Source: an uncultured Clostridium sp. (lineage in GTDB: Bacteria; Bacillota_I; Bacilli_A; RF39; UBA660). From it: a stretch of DNA of 47,092 nucleotides. The DNA lies in contig CALZLL010000002.1 in assembly GCA_945788325.1 (NCBI GenBank), forward strand, positions 1 to 47,092. The letters run 5' to 3'. Shown here piece after piece: positions 32,743 to 40,694 of the stretch. The translations under genes and the position numbers were made by a program. Position 1 is the stretch's first letter; every line of letters starts with the position of its first letter. A model generated the notes under the pieces. That model did no database searches and was not told the DNA's origin. It was given only the letters and a program-made list of their open reading frames with translations.

Positions 32743-33600
32743 TTAATTATTTTCAATATAATCAATTACTTCATTAATAGTTTCATCAAATTTATTTATG
32801 TTTATGTCAAACCACTTGACATTCATTTGATGTTTAAACCAAGTATATTGTCTTTTAGCGTAATTACGTGATTTTTTCTTTATTAAGTCTTTAGCTTCTT
32901 CTAACGTTATTTTTTTATCAAAATAAGGATATAATTCCTTGTATGCTATAGCAGTATTAATAGCTTTTCCAGTTATTTTATTATCATAAAAATATTTAGC
33001 TTCATCTAATAATCCGTTATCTATCATTTCATCTACCCTATTATTTATGGCATCATATAATTCTTCTCTAGGTCTTGTAAGACCTATTATTTTAGCATCA
33101 TATAACATCTTATCAGAAATAACTTTATCATTTACATCATGATTATTTAAAAAGCTTTCTAATCTTTGTCTATTATTAACATGAATCTTAGTATCATTAT
33201 CTATTTTCTTTACCATGCTATATAATTCATCATTAGAATAATTAGAGAAATCTTTTTTTTCACTATTTTCTTTAAATTCATAATTATAAAGTAATGCTTT
33301 TAAATATAAACCTGTACCACCAACAATAACAACGTTTTTATTTTCTTTTAATAATTTATTAAGTACGTTTCTTGCATCTTTTTGATAATCATATACTGAA
33401 TAATCTTCATCAACATTTTTAATATCTATCATATGATGCTTAATACCATCTTTTTCTTCTTCTGTTACCTTAGCCGTTCCAATGTCCATTTTTCTATATA
33501 TTTGCATACTATCACATGATATTATCTCTGCGTTATATTTTTTAGCTAGCTCAATAGACATCTTGGTTTTGCCAACTGCCGTTGGTCCTACTACTGCCAT
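32743..33600 (-). CDS. miaA: tRNA dimethylallyltransferase MiaA
   Basis: MiaA transfers dimethylallyl to A37 of tRNAs that read UNN codons. The 285 residues show the P-loop VGPTAVGKTK (4-13), ISCDSMQIYRKMDIGTAK, HHMIDI, VIVGGTGLYLKALLY and the C-terminal RQYTWFKHQ. The start is ATG 33600 after GGTGATA; an upstream ATG five codons earlier is less likely. It is 11 bases from the kinase-like gene and downstream of mutL, as in many Bacillota. Confidence 0.95.
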   Translation of the reverse strand: MAVVGPTAVGKTKMSIELAKKYNAEIISCDSMQIYRKMDIGTAKVTEEEKDGIKHHMIDIKNVDEDYSVYDYQKDARNVLNKLLKENKNVVIVGGTGLYLKALLYNYEFKENSEKKDFSNYSNDELYSMVKKIDNDTKIHVNNRQRLESFLNNHDVNDKVISDKMLYDAKIIGLTRPREELYDAINNRVDEMIDNGLLDEAKYFYDNKITGKAINTAIAYKELYPYFDKKITLEEAKDLIKKKSRNYAKRQYTWFKHQMNVKWFDININKFDETINEVIDYIENN

Positions 33601-33611
33601 TATCACCAATA

Positions 33612-34217
33612 TCACATCCTTATTTCTTTTTTTATTACATCATCATCTTGATAACTATCAAAATAATCTTTCATTATTTTTTTATATGCTTCATCTAATA
33701 ATTTTAAATTGTATTTTAATATATCATCTAAACTTATATCATCTACTACTTGATAAAAATCACAATCAACTATTTTAAAGTCCCCGTTATAATAAATTAT
33801 GTTATCCGGTTTTATATCATTTATTTTTATCTTATTATAAGATAATGTTTGTATTTTATTTAATATAATATTATAAGCTTTTTCTATATCTTCTTCATTA
33901 ATATTTATTTTTCCTAACTTATATTTTAATAGGATATTTTTTAAATTAGGTCCATTATAATATGGCATGGTATACCCAGTAAATTTATCATTTACATAAA
34001 CTAAATTTATAGGTAAAGAAACGCCATCAATTCTTATTTTTGATAATTCGTCTAATCTTTTTTCTATATCTATTTTTTTTAAAATTTCTTTATCCATATC
34101 AAGATATTTTAAAGCTTTATTAAAAAATAAATAACAGCTACCAAAATTACCTTTATGTCTTGAATTAGTAATTGGCTTTAAATTCTTAATATCATAAGGA
34201 CTAATTTCTATTTTCAT
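33612..34217 (-). CDS. Compact protein-kinase-like protein
   Basis: The 201 residues contain what look like the core kinase motifs. These are a Gly-rich loop GNFGSCYLF, a Lys in ALKYL, a hinge-like YTMPYYNGPNL, the catalytic loop INDIKPDNIIYY (Asp, Lys, Asn present) and VDCDF in place of DFG. The C-lobe is almost absent, so it is far shorter than a normal Ser/Thr kinase (about 260). GGAG precedes the chosen ATG. It sits between mutL and miaA with short gaps. Activity and target are unknown; it could instead be a small-molecule kinase of the same fold. Confidence 0.68.
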   Translation of the reverse strand: MKIEISPYDIKNLKPITNSRHKGNFGSCYLFFNKALKYLDMDKEILKKIDIEKRLDELSKIRIDGVSLPINLVYVNDKFTGYTMPYYNGPNLKNILLKYKLGKININEEDIEKAYNIILNKIQTLSYNKIKINDIKPDNIIYYNGDFKIVDCDFYQVVDDISLDDILKYNLKLLDEAYKKIMKDYFDSYQDDDVIKKEIRM

Positions 34218-34258
34218 ATTCTTTTCTCCAAACATTATTTAATTATACATATCCAAAA

Positions 34259-36034
34259 TTACATAGCTCTTTTAAATAACTTTTCTAGTTCATAATTACT
34301 ATAAAAAATAGTAGTAGGTCTTCCATGTGGACATGTATATGGATTTTCACATTTTCTTAAATCATTAACAAGTGCTTCCATTTCTTCCATACTTATGTTT
34401 GTATTAGCTTTTATAGCCATTTTACAACTAAGCATAATAGCAGCTTTTTCCCTAAATTTTTCAATGGTAAAATGTTTTTCTTCACTAATTAATACTTCAA
34501 TTATTTTCTTTATACTTTCTATCTCGTAACCTTCTTTAATCCAAGTTGGATGTTCTTTTATAACAAAAGAATTAATACCTGATTCTTCAATGTCAAAATG
34601 CATATCTGTTAAAATGTTTAAATTTTGTTTTATTATAATAAATTCATTTGATGGAAATTCAAGTGTTAAAGGAATAAGCATTCTTATACTATCACTTTTA
34701 GGATTACCGAATGATTTTAAATATCCTTCATAGTTAATTCTTTCTTTAGCAGCATGTTGATCTATCATGTAAAGACCTAGTTCGTTATGACAAATTATAT
34801 ATGTTCCTTTAGCTAAACCAACAGGATACATTTCTGGCATAATAACTTTTTTCTTTTCATCATCGAAAGATATCTCTTCTTCGTTGTTATAACTTTCTAT
34901 ATCTTCATTTACTTCCATAACAGATTCATCAAACAATGAATAATCTATGATATCACTTTCAATAACATTTTCCCTTTCTAGGTTTAGCCTTTGAAGTTCT
35001 ACTCTTGGTTTTTCTTCTTTAATTTCTTTTTTCTCTATTTTTGGAATTAGAAGAGCTTTATCTAATACTTCTTTTATTCCTTGTTTTATTAATTCTTTTA
35101 AGTCATCAAAATTACTAAATTTTATATCTAGTTTGGATGGATGAACGTTTACGTCTATAAGTGATGGATCAGTATTTATATTTAAAACAACGATTGGATA
35201 TCTTGTTTCTGGTTTATATGTATGATAAGCATCATTTATAGCACGATTTAATTCATTATTTCTTACTACCCTATTATTAACGAGCGTAATCATATGTGCT
35301 CTAGAAGATCTTGTAACTTCTGGTAATGAGATAAAACCATCAACGTCATAATCATCGTTAAATACCGATATTTTTTTCATTTTTCTAGCTACTTCACTAC
35401 CATATATTTCTTTTATTACCTTAAGTAAATTACCAGAACCATCAGTATTTAACAATACTTTATCATCACTTATTAAAGTAAACTTTTTATCTGGATAAGA
35501 AAGAGCCATTTTGTTTACGTACTCACATACGTTTGCTAATTCACTATATATACTATTTAAATATTTTAATCTAGCTGGAGTATTATAAAACAAGTTTTTT
35601 ATGGTTATTTCAGTACCACGTCTTGCGTCAGAAGCTTCATCACTTATTAATTTGCCACCATTTATTTTAAGTTTAGTACCAACATCTCCAGTAGATGTTT
35701 TTAAAGTAACTTCAGAAACTGATGCAATTGAAGGTAACGCCTCTCCTCTAAAACCTAATGATGAAATTCTAAAAAGACTCATTTCATCTAAAAGTTTACT
35801 TGTTGCGTGCCTTTGAAAAGCCATTAAAGCATCATCGTGATCCATACCAGTTCCATTGTCTATTACTTTTATTAGTTTAGTACCAGCTTCTACAACTTCT
35901 ATTTTTATTTCATCCGCTCCTGCGTCCACACTGTTTTCAACTAATTCTTTTACTACGCTAACACATTTTTCAACAACTTCTCCCGCTGCTATTTTATTTG
36001 CTAAAGAATCATCCATTACTTTTATTTTACTCAT
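34259..36034 (-). CDS. mutL: DNA mismatch repair protein MutL
   Basis: MutL couples MutS recognition to strand nicking. The GHKL ATPase motifs are present (ANKIAAGEVVE, ELVENSVDAGA, DNGTGM, GFRGEALPSI), as is the C-terminal endonuclease region with DQHAAKERINYE, SCKMAI and CPHGRPT. It is therefore a nicking-type MutL. The length of 591 is normal. ATG 36034 is chosen over the GTG four codons upstream, which is part of the ribosome binding site GGAAGGTGA. mutS is not in this window; mutL heads the mutL-kinase-miaA unit. Confidence 0.95.
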   Translation of the reverse strand: MSKIKVMDDSLANKIAAGEVVEKCVSVVKELVENSVDAGADEIKIEVVEAGTKLIKVIDNGTGMDHDDALMAFQRHATSKLLDEMSLFRISSLGFRGEALPSIASVSEVTLKTSTGDVGTKLKINGGKLISDEASDARRGTEITIKNLFYNTPARLKYLNSIYSELANVCEYVNKMALSYPDKKFTLISDDKVLLNTDGSGNLLKVIKEIYGSEVARKMKKISVFNDDYDVDGFISLPEVTRSSRAHMITLVNNRVVRNNELNRAINDAYHTYKPETRYPIVVLNINTDPSLIDVNVHPSKLDIKFSNFDDLKELIKQGIKEVLDKALLIPKIEKKEIKEEKPRVELQRLNLERENVIESDIIDYSLFDESVMEVNEDIESYNNEEEISFDDEKKKVIMPEMYPVGLAKGTYIICHNELGLYMIDQHAAKERINYEGYLKSFGNPKSDSIRMLIPLTLEFPSNEFIIIKQNLNILTDMHFDIEESGINSFVIKEHPTWIKEGYEIESIKKIIEVLISEEKHFTIEKFREKAAIMLSCKMAIKANTNISMEEMEALVNDLRKCENPYTCPHGRPTTIFYSNYELEKLFKRAM

Positions 36035-36038
36035 TTTA

Positions 36039-36129
36039 TACTTCACCTTCCAACATAAAAATTATATCATATTTTAACTAATAACCCAATTTATTTTATT
36101 ACATATAATACTTTGAGGAAGGTGAAGTA
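36039..36129. promoter_or_regulatory. Divergent region with a 13-bp inverted repeat carrying both ribosome binding sites
   Basis: TACTTCACCTTCC (36039-36051) and its exact reverse complement GGAAGGTGAAGTA (36117-36129) flank the mutL/36131 divergent promoter region. Each contains the ribosome binding site of one gene. Confidence 0.55.
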
Positions 36130-36130
36130 A

Positions 36131-36394
36131 ATGAATCAAAAAAACCAAGTTTCTACACAAATACCATATAATAACATGATGTATGGATATTACGTGCCTG
36201 CTGGTTATCAAACAAGTAATAATAAAGACGAAAGACTCGCTGGTGGATTTGTATTTCCTTTTTTATTAGGCGGTGTAACAGGTGCTGCAATAGCTCCTGC
36301 ATTTTGGAATAATGGATATGGTTACAATAGAAGACCAGTATATTATTATCAACCAGGTCCTTATTATCCATACCCACCTAGAAGATGGTTTTAA
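36131..36394 (+). CDS. Small Gly/Tyr/Pro-rich protein
   Basis: The 87-residue protein has a polar start, a hydrophobic glycine-rich centre GGFVFPFLLGGVTGAAIAPA (about 38-57) and a Tyr/Pro-rich end YYYQPGPYYPYPPRRWF. GGAAGGTGA lies upstream of the ATG. Such composition is seen in spore-coat or envelope-associated small proteins, but I cannot assign a family. A strong terminator follows. Confidence 0.68.
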   Translation: MNQKNQVSTQIPYNNMMYGYYVPAGYQTSNNKDERLAGGFVFPFLLGGVTGAAIAPAFWNNGYGYNRRPVYYYQPGPYYPYPPRRWF

Positions 36395-36398
36395 TAAT

Positions 36399-36425
36399 AA
36401 AACTAACCAATTGGTTAGTTTTGTT
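36399..36425. terminator. Bidirectional terminator
   Basis: AAAACTAACC/GGTTAGTTTT around AATT, followed by T-rich sequence; it lies between the plus-strand small gene and the minus-strand gene at 36427. Confidence 0.8.
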
Positions 36426-36426
36426 T

Positions 36427-36960
36427 TTATTTTAAATTTAATTTATAGGTAGCGACATAATCATATTTAATTTCTTTATTACCATCGACATAAATTTTTG
36501 CAGCAACAGGATTATTTATTATATTATTTTCTGAATCCAAAAAACTTATTTTTTTAAAATAACCATTTTTATGACTCCAATTAAAATTATCAATTTGTTT
36601 TAGAAAATGAAAATCTGTCATAAATAGACCACATTCATAATATGGCTTTGTATTAAATAATGCTATTTTCCACTCTTTTTTGTTCAATTCATAATCTATA
36701 TTTACTTCTTCAATATTTATACTTAATATTTTTAAATCTTCCTTTAAAGCATAAATTAATTCATCGTTTGTCTGAATAGAACAATAATTATTACTTACCG
36801 TTCCCACATTATAAACATCCATATTACTTTTTTCCTCTAATTCTTGAGATGATAAATCAATTCCTAAAGCCCATGCATAACAATTTGTATCATCTATGTT
36901 ATCCCATGATAATTTCCATGGATTAATATTTTGAATTATATTTTTAATAATCTCATTCAT
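36427..36960 (-). CDS. Uncharacterised protein with papain-like Cys/His motifs
   Basis: The 177 residues include NCYAWALG near residue 26, and in the C-terminal half ALFNTKPYY, MTDFHFLKQ and NWSHKNGYF. A Cys after Asn and two later His residues in this order recall NlpC/P60-type or related cysteine peptidases and amidases, but no family is certain. There is no signal peptide. The start follows GGTGATTA. Confidence 0.62.
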   Translation of the reverse strand: MNEIIKNIIQNINPWKLSWDNIDDTNCYAWALGIDLSSQELEEKSNMDVYNVGTVSNNYCSIQTNDELIYALKEDLKILSINIEEVNIDYELNKKEWKIALFNTKPYYECGLFMTDFHFLKQIDNFNWSHKNGYFKKISFLDSENNIINNPVAAKIYVDGNKEIKYDYVATYKLNLK

Positions 36961-37014
36961 TAATAATCACCTATGGGTATTTATTCTAACATATATATAA
37001 ATTATAATCCATAA

Positions 37015-38217
37015 CTAATAAAGATAACTTATATCAACGTTACCATTTATTCCGGGAACCCTTCCTTTAGAAGTATATTGCCACATTGAATAATAATCAT
37101 CATATTTACAAGTTTTATTATATTCCGCTACCCAATCAACGTATTTTTTAGAAATACTACCTAGCCTATTCATGGCATACCATCTTCCAGAGTATACTTT
37201 AACTTTATATTTATAATTCGTATAATTACTAACACTATTTATATAATGTTGAATAATTTTATCATACATATTTTTAGTAATACTATTTGAATTACTACTT
37301 TTTGTACTCCAACTTTCTATGTCATAATAAATACCTAAACTAGGATGTATATCATATTTACTAATCATTTTGTTAGTAAAATCCGCTTCTTTTTTTGCAC
37401 CATTTAAAGTACTTGCATAACTAAATAAATATATACCATAAGGTATGTTTAATCGTTTTAACTCACTTAAATTTCTTTCAAACTTTTTATCTAAAGTTTC
37501 ATAATATCCCAATCTTAATATTACCCCATAGCAATCACTTTCTTTTGAAAAAGTATCCCAATTGATATCTCGTTGATAATAACTTACATCAACTACCTTA
37601 ATATTATTAGTTCCTAAATATTTACCAACGGGTGAAAAATAATGATTTACACCATCGATACTTTTTATACCAGTTATTTTACTATCATTTTCATAATAGT
37701 AAGTATTACCATCTTCATCATAAAAACCATTTTTTATATTAGTATAATTTTCTTTTACTTCTTCAATAATTTCTTGTTTTTCTTCGTCATTACTTATTTG
37801 TTCAGATGAACTATTATTTAAATTATCATCTTTATTTTCATCTATTTCTAAAATATCTTCTACTTTATTTTCATCAATAACTAATTCTTCTTTTTCATCT
37901 GTTATATCTTCTTCATTTATAACATCATTAATAATCATATTATTTTCTTCTTTACTAATGCTTTTTTCACTTTCAAACATAATTTCATCTTCAACTAAAT
38001 TATTACTAGTTTTTTTATAACCATCATAATAACTAATTGTGTAATCCTGATTAATTTTTGGAACATTTGCTACATAAAATTCATATTTTTTTGTTTCTAT
38101 ATTTTCTTGCTTACTTTCTTGTCTTAAATTCTTACTATTTTTTTCATTACTTAATATATTTTTATTATTTATGAATAAGAATATAAAACTAATAATTATT
38201 ATTACTACTTTCTTCAT
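37015..38217 (-). CDS. Secreted GH25 lysozyme (muramidase)
   Basis: The 400 residues start with a signal peptide or anchor (about 5-22). A long acidic, low-complexity linker with the segment EEDITDEKEELVIDE follows, then one cell-wall-binding-like repeat (GFYDEDGNTYYYENDSKITG). The C-terminal GH25 domain (about 205-400) has KVVDVSYYQRDINW, GIYLFSYAST, IYYDIESW with the catalytic acids, and MWQYTSKGRVPGINGNVDIS. It hydrolyses the MurNAc-GlcNAc bond of peptidoglycan. AGGAGG precedes the ATG. It may serve wall turnover; no phage genes are nearby. Confidence 0.9.
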   Translation of the reverse strand: MKKVVIIIISFIFLFINNKNILSNEKNSKNLRQESKQENIETKKYEFYVANVPKINQDYTISYYDGYKKTSNNLVEDEIMFESEKSISKEENNMIINDVINEEDITDEKEELVIDENKVEDILEIDENKDDNLNNSSSEQISNDEEKQEIIEEVKENYTNIKNGFYDEDGNTYYYENDSKITGIKSIDGVNHYFSPVGKYLGTNNIKVVDVSYYQRDINWDTFSKESDCYGVILRLGYYETLDKKFERNLSELKRLNIPYGIYLFSYASTLNGAKKEADFTNKMISKYDIHPSLGIYYDIESWSTKSSNSNSITKNMYDKIIQHYINSVSNYTNYKYKVKVYSGRWYAMNRLGSISKKYVDWVAEYNKTCKYDDYYSMWQYTSKGRVPGINGNVDISYLY

Positions 38218-38247
38218 TAAAACCTCCTTTTAAAAATATTTATATAA

Positions 38248-38290
38248 AATAAAAAAAGTAAGAGTTATATTTTTTTATCACCTCCTACTT
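38248..38290 (-). terminator. Hairpin with an embedded Shine-Dalgarno-like sequence upstream of the lysozyme
   Basis: On the minus strand AAGTAGGAG pairs with CTCTTACTT (one G-U), followed by TTTTTTTATTTT. The 5' arm holds AGGAGGTGAT, a perfect anti-16S match without a start codon at usable distance. Confidence 0.5.
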
Positions 38291-38333
38291 TATTTATTAG
38301 ACATAACTTTTAAAATCCCCCTAATTTTTTCAA

Positions 38334-38355
38334 AATAAAAAGAGCATTAAGCTCT
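38334..38355 (-). terminator. Terminator after the lipoprotein gene
   Basis: AGAGC/GCTCT with a 5-base loop and TTTTTATTTT on the minus strand, overlapping the stop codon. Confidence 0.7.
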
Positions 38356-38800
38356 AATATCCTAATTCATTAAGTACCTTTTTTATATCTTTTTTATTAT
38401 CTATATTAACTGATACATATATTAGTATATTCTTATTTCTAGAAACTACGTTATAATAATCATTAGTTTCTTGAATATATTTATCATAATTTTTAGCACT
38501 TTTTAATTTTCCTTTATATTTTTTATTAGCTTTAAACATTTTCATATTGTTTTCAAAAGCTAATTTTGCTGATTCATCATTTTTAAATACATAATACTCT
38601 ATTTGGTATGTTCTGTTATTAGCAGTTCTTACAACGCTAATATTAGAATCTTCAATACTATCAGTTATATCATTTGTATCAAATCCCATTTCGATAAGTT
38701 TATTATTTAAGCCATTATCTGTTAAAATTGTTTTTCCTCCGCAAGCACTTAAAGTAAATAATACAAAAATAACTACTAAAAATTTCAACATATTTTTCAT
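38354..38800 (-). CDS. Small lipoprotein of unknown function
   Basis: The 148-residue protein carries a lipoprotein signal peptide with lipobox LSAC (Cys 20), so it should be anchored to the outer face of the membrane. The mature part is Lys/Asn-rich with mixed alpha/beta pattern; no domain is recognised. It lies 34 bases after the hybrid kinase operon in the same orientation, so it may be transcribed with it. Confidence 0.75.
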   Translation of the reverse strand: MKNMLKFLVVIFVLFTLSACGGKTILTDNGLNNKLIEMGFDTNDITDSIEDSNISVVRTANNRTYQIEYYVFKNDESAKLAFENNMKMFKANKKYKGKLKSAKNYDKYIQETNDYYNVVSRNKNILIYVSVNIDNKKDIKKVLNELGY

Positions 38801-38834
38801 AATTAATCACCTCTATCATTATAACATTGATATT

Positions 38835-40694
38835 TTATTTTTCAAAATATTTATATATAATTTTATTTAAATCATTAATGTTTATTGGTTTTGATAAATA
38901 TTCATCAAATCCTTCTCTTAAATACATTTCTTTCATACCGGTTATTGCATTAGCGGTTAATGCAACTATTGGAGGCATGTCATACCCATCTAATTTTTTT
39001 AATATATGAAGAGTTTGTATTCCATCCATTTCTGGCATCATATGATCTAAAAAAATTATATCATAATGATTTCCCTCTTTTACTTTGTAAATACATTCTT
39101 TACCACCATTTGCAGTATCAATATTAAAATTATATTTTCCTAGTATTCTACTAGCTACTTTTATATTAAGCTTGTTATCATCTACTATCAAAACATTATA
39201 TTTAGAACAATTTAAATAATTTATTTCTTTATCGTTTTTAATTGGTTCAGTTATGTCTCCTAAAGCTATGTTATTTATGATTTTTTGCTTTATTTCTACA
39301 TAGAAAGTAGTACCAACTTCATACTCACTTTCAAACCAAATTTTACCACCCATTAAATCAACATATTTTTTTGTAATTACAAGCCCTAACCCAGTTCCTT
39401 CTATTTCATTAGATGTTGCGGTATCTAGCCTACTAAATTTCTCAAATAATTTATTATAATCTTCTTTTTTTATACCATAACCCGTATCAGTTATTTTAAA
39501 GTTAAGTTTTTCATAATCACCTTCAGCTGTTCCTTCAATAGTTAATTTTATTTTACCAACTTCAGTATATTTAACTGCATTTGTTAAAATGTTAAGTAAT
39601 ATTTGAAATAATTTAGTTGAATCACCATATAGTTTAGAAGGAATATTTTTATCTACATCAAGAATTAATTTAACTGGTTTATCACCTAATCTAGCTTCTA
39701 TTATACTAGATAATTCCATTATTACACTACCTAGTGAGTATTCCTTTTTATCTAACGTTTCTTTACCAGACTCTATCTTTGATATATCCAAAATATTATT
39801 TATTATATCAAGTAAGTTATTACCTGCTGATGCTATGTGTTTAATATCTGCTCTAGCACTTTTCTCATCAAAATTTGGACTATTAAGTAACGTTTCACTA
39901 AATCCTATTATAGCATTCATTGGTGATCTTATTTCATGGGACATATTTGATAAAAAGTCTGATTTAGCCCTGTTAGATCTTTCTATATCATTTTTTACAT
40001 TTTCTAGTTCTTTTATTATTTTTAAATCTGGATTTTCTATATTAAAATATAAGAAAAACATCTGAATTGCAACTCCTATTGCAGATATTGCAATATATGG
40101 AAAACTTACTTGAAGAACGAATATCACCACTAATTCTATTATCATAATCCAAACAGAAATTTTATTTCTCCTGCTAGCTTGCTTACCATTTCTTAATATA
40201 TATATAACGATTGAAAAAACAGAAAAAGCACAAAATGCTAAAACATAATAAGACGCTGGACCTGGTATATAAGATATGCTGGATGGATTAAGTCTTTCAA
40301 AAGGTACAAAGAAATATCCTAAAGCAGCTAATAAAAAGATAATACTCATAACTTTAGTTTTTTTATCATAATTAATTATTTCCCATAAATTATTAGTCTT
40401 TATATTACTTATAAATACCATACTATAATAATAAAGAAGGGAAAACCAAACAATTCCAGTTGACCAATGAATTCGATAAATAAATAAGTTTAAAAAGTCA
40501 TTATTACAATACCCAACACAAAATGTTGCTATTAACTCAGATACAAGTAAAACAAGTTCTACTAATAACATGTAACGATATATTTTATTTCTAATTGATA
40601 AAAATCTTTGTTTAGAAAAATAAACAATTAAAAGTAAAATGATAAATAGTAAACTTCCTATCGTAAGCATTAATCCTGCTATCATAAACTTCAC
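38835..40694 (-). CDS. Hybrid sensor histidine kinase, complete
   Basis: The 619 residues have an N-terminal membrane domain of about seven segments (5-220), then HisKA with phospho-His 253 in FLSNMSHEIRSPMN. The HATPase domain follows with N-box ILTNAVKYT, ITDTGYGI and EGTGLGLVI, and a receiver domain with VLIVDDNKLN and phospho-Asp 550 in FLDHMMPEMDG. All catalytic motifs are intact. The first codons overlap the last codon of the upstream paralog (ATGA). It is the last kinase in the four-gene operon with the Hpt and REC proteins. The sensed signal is unknown. Confidence 0.9.
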   Translation of the reverse strand: MKFMIAGLMLTIGSLLFIILLLIVYFSKQRFLSIRNKIYRYMLLVELVLLVSELIATFCVGYCNNDFLNLFIYRIHWSTGIVWFSLLYYYSMVFISNIKTNNLWEIINYDKKTKVMSIIFLLAALGYFFVPFERLNPSSISYIPGPASYYVLAFCAFSVFSIVIYILRNGKQASRRNKISVWIMIIELVVIFVLQVSFPYIAISAIGVAIQMFFLYFNIENPDLKIIKELENVKNDIERSNRAKSDFLSNMSHEIRSPMNAIIGFSETLLNSPNFDEKSARADIKHIASAGNNLLDIINNILDISKIESGKETLDKKEYSLGSVIMELSSIIEARLGDKPVKLILDVDKNIPSKLYGDSTKLFQILLNILTNAVKYTEVGKIKLTIEGTAEGDYEKLNFKITDTGYGIKKEDYNKLFEKFSRLDTATSNEIEGTGLGLVITKKYVDLMGGKIWFESEYEVGTTFYVEIKQKIINNIALGDITEPIKNDKEINYLNCSKYNVLIVDDNKLNIKVASRILGKYNFNIDTANGGKECIYKVKEGNHYDIIFLDHMMPEMDGIQTLHILKKLDGYDMPPIVALTANAITGMKEMYLREGFDEYLSKPININDLNKIIYKYFEK

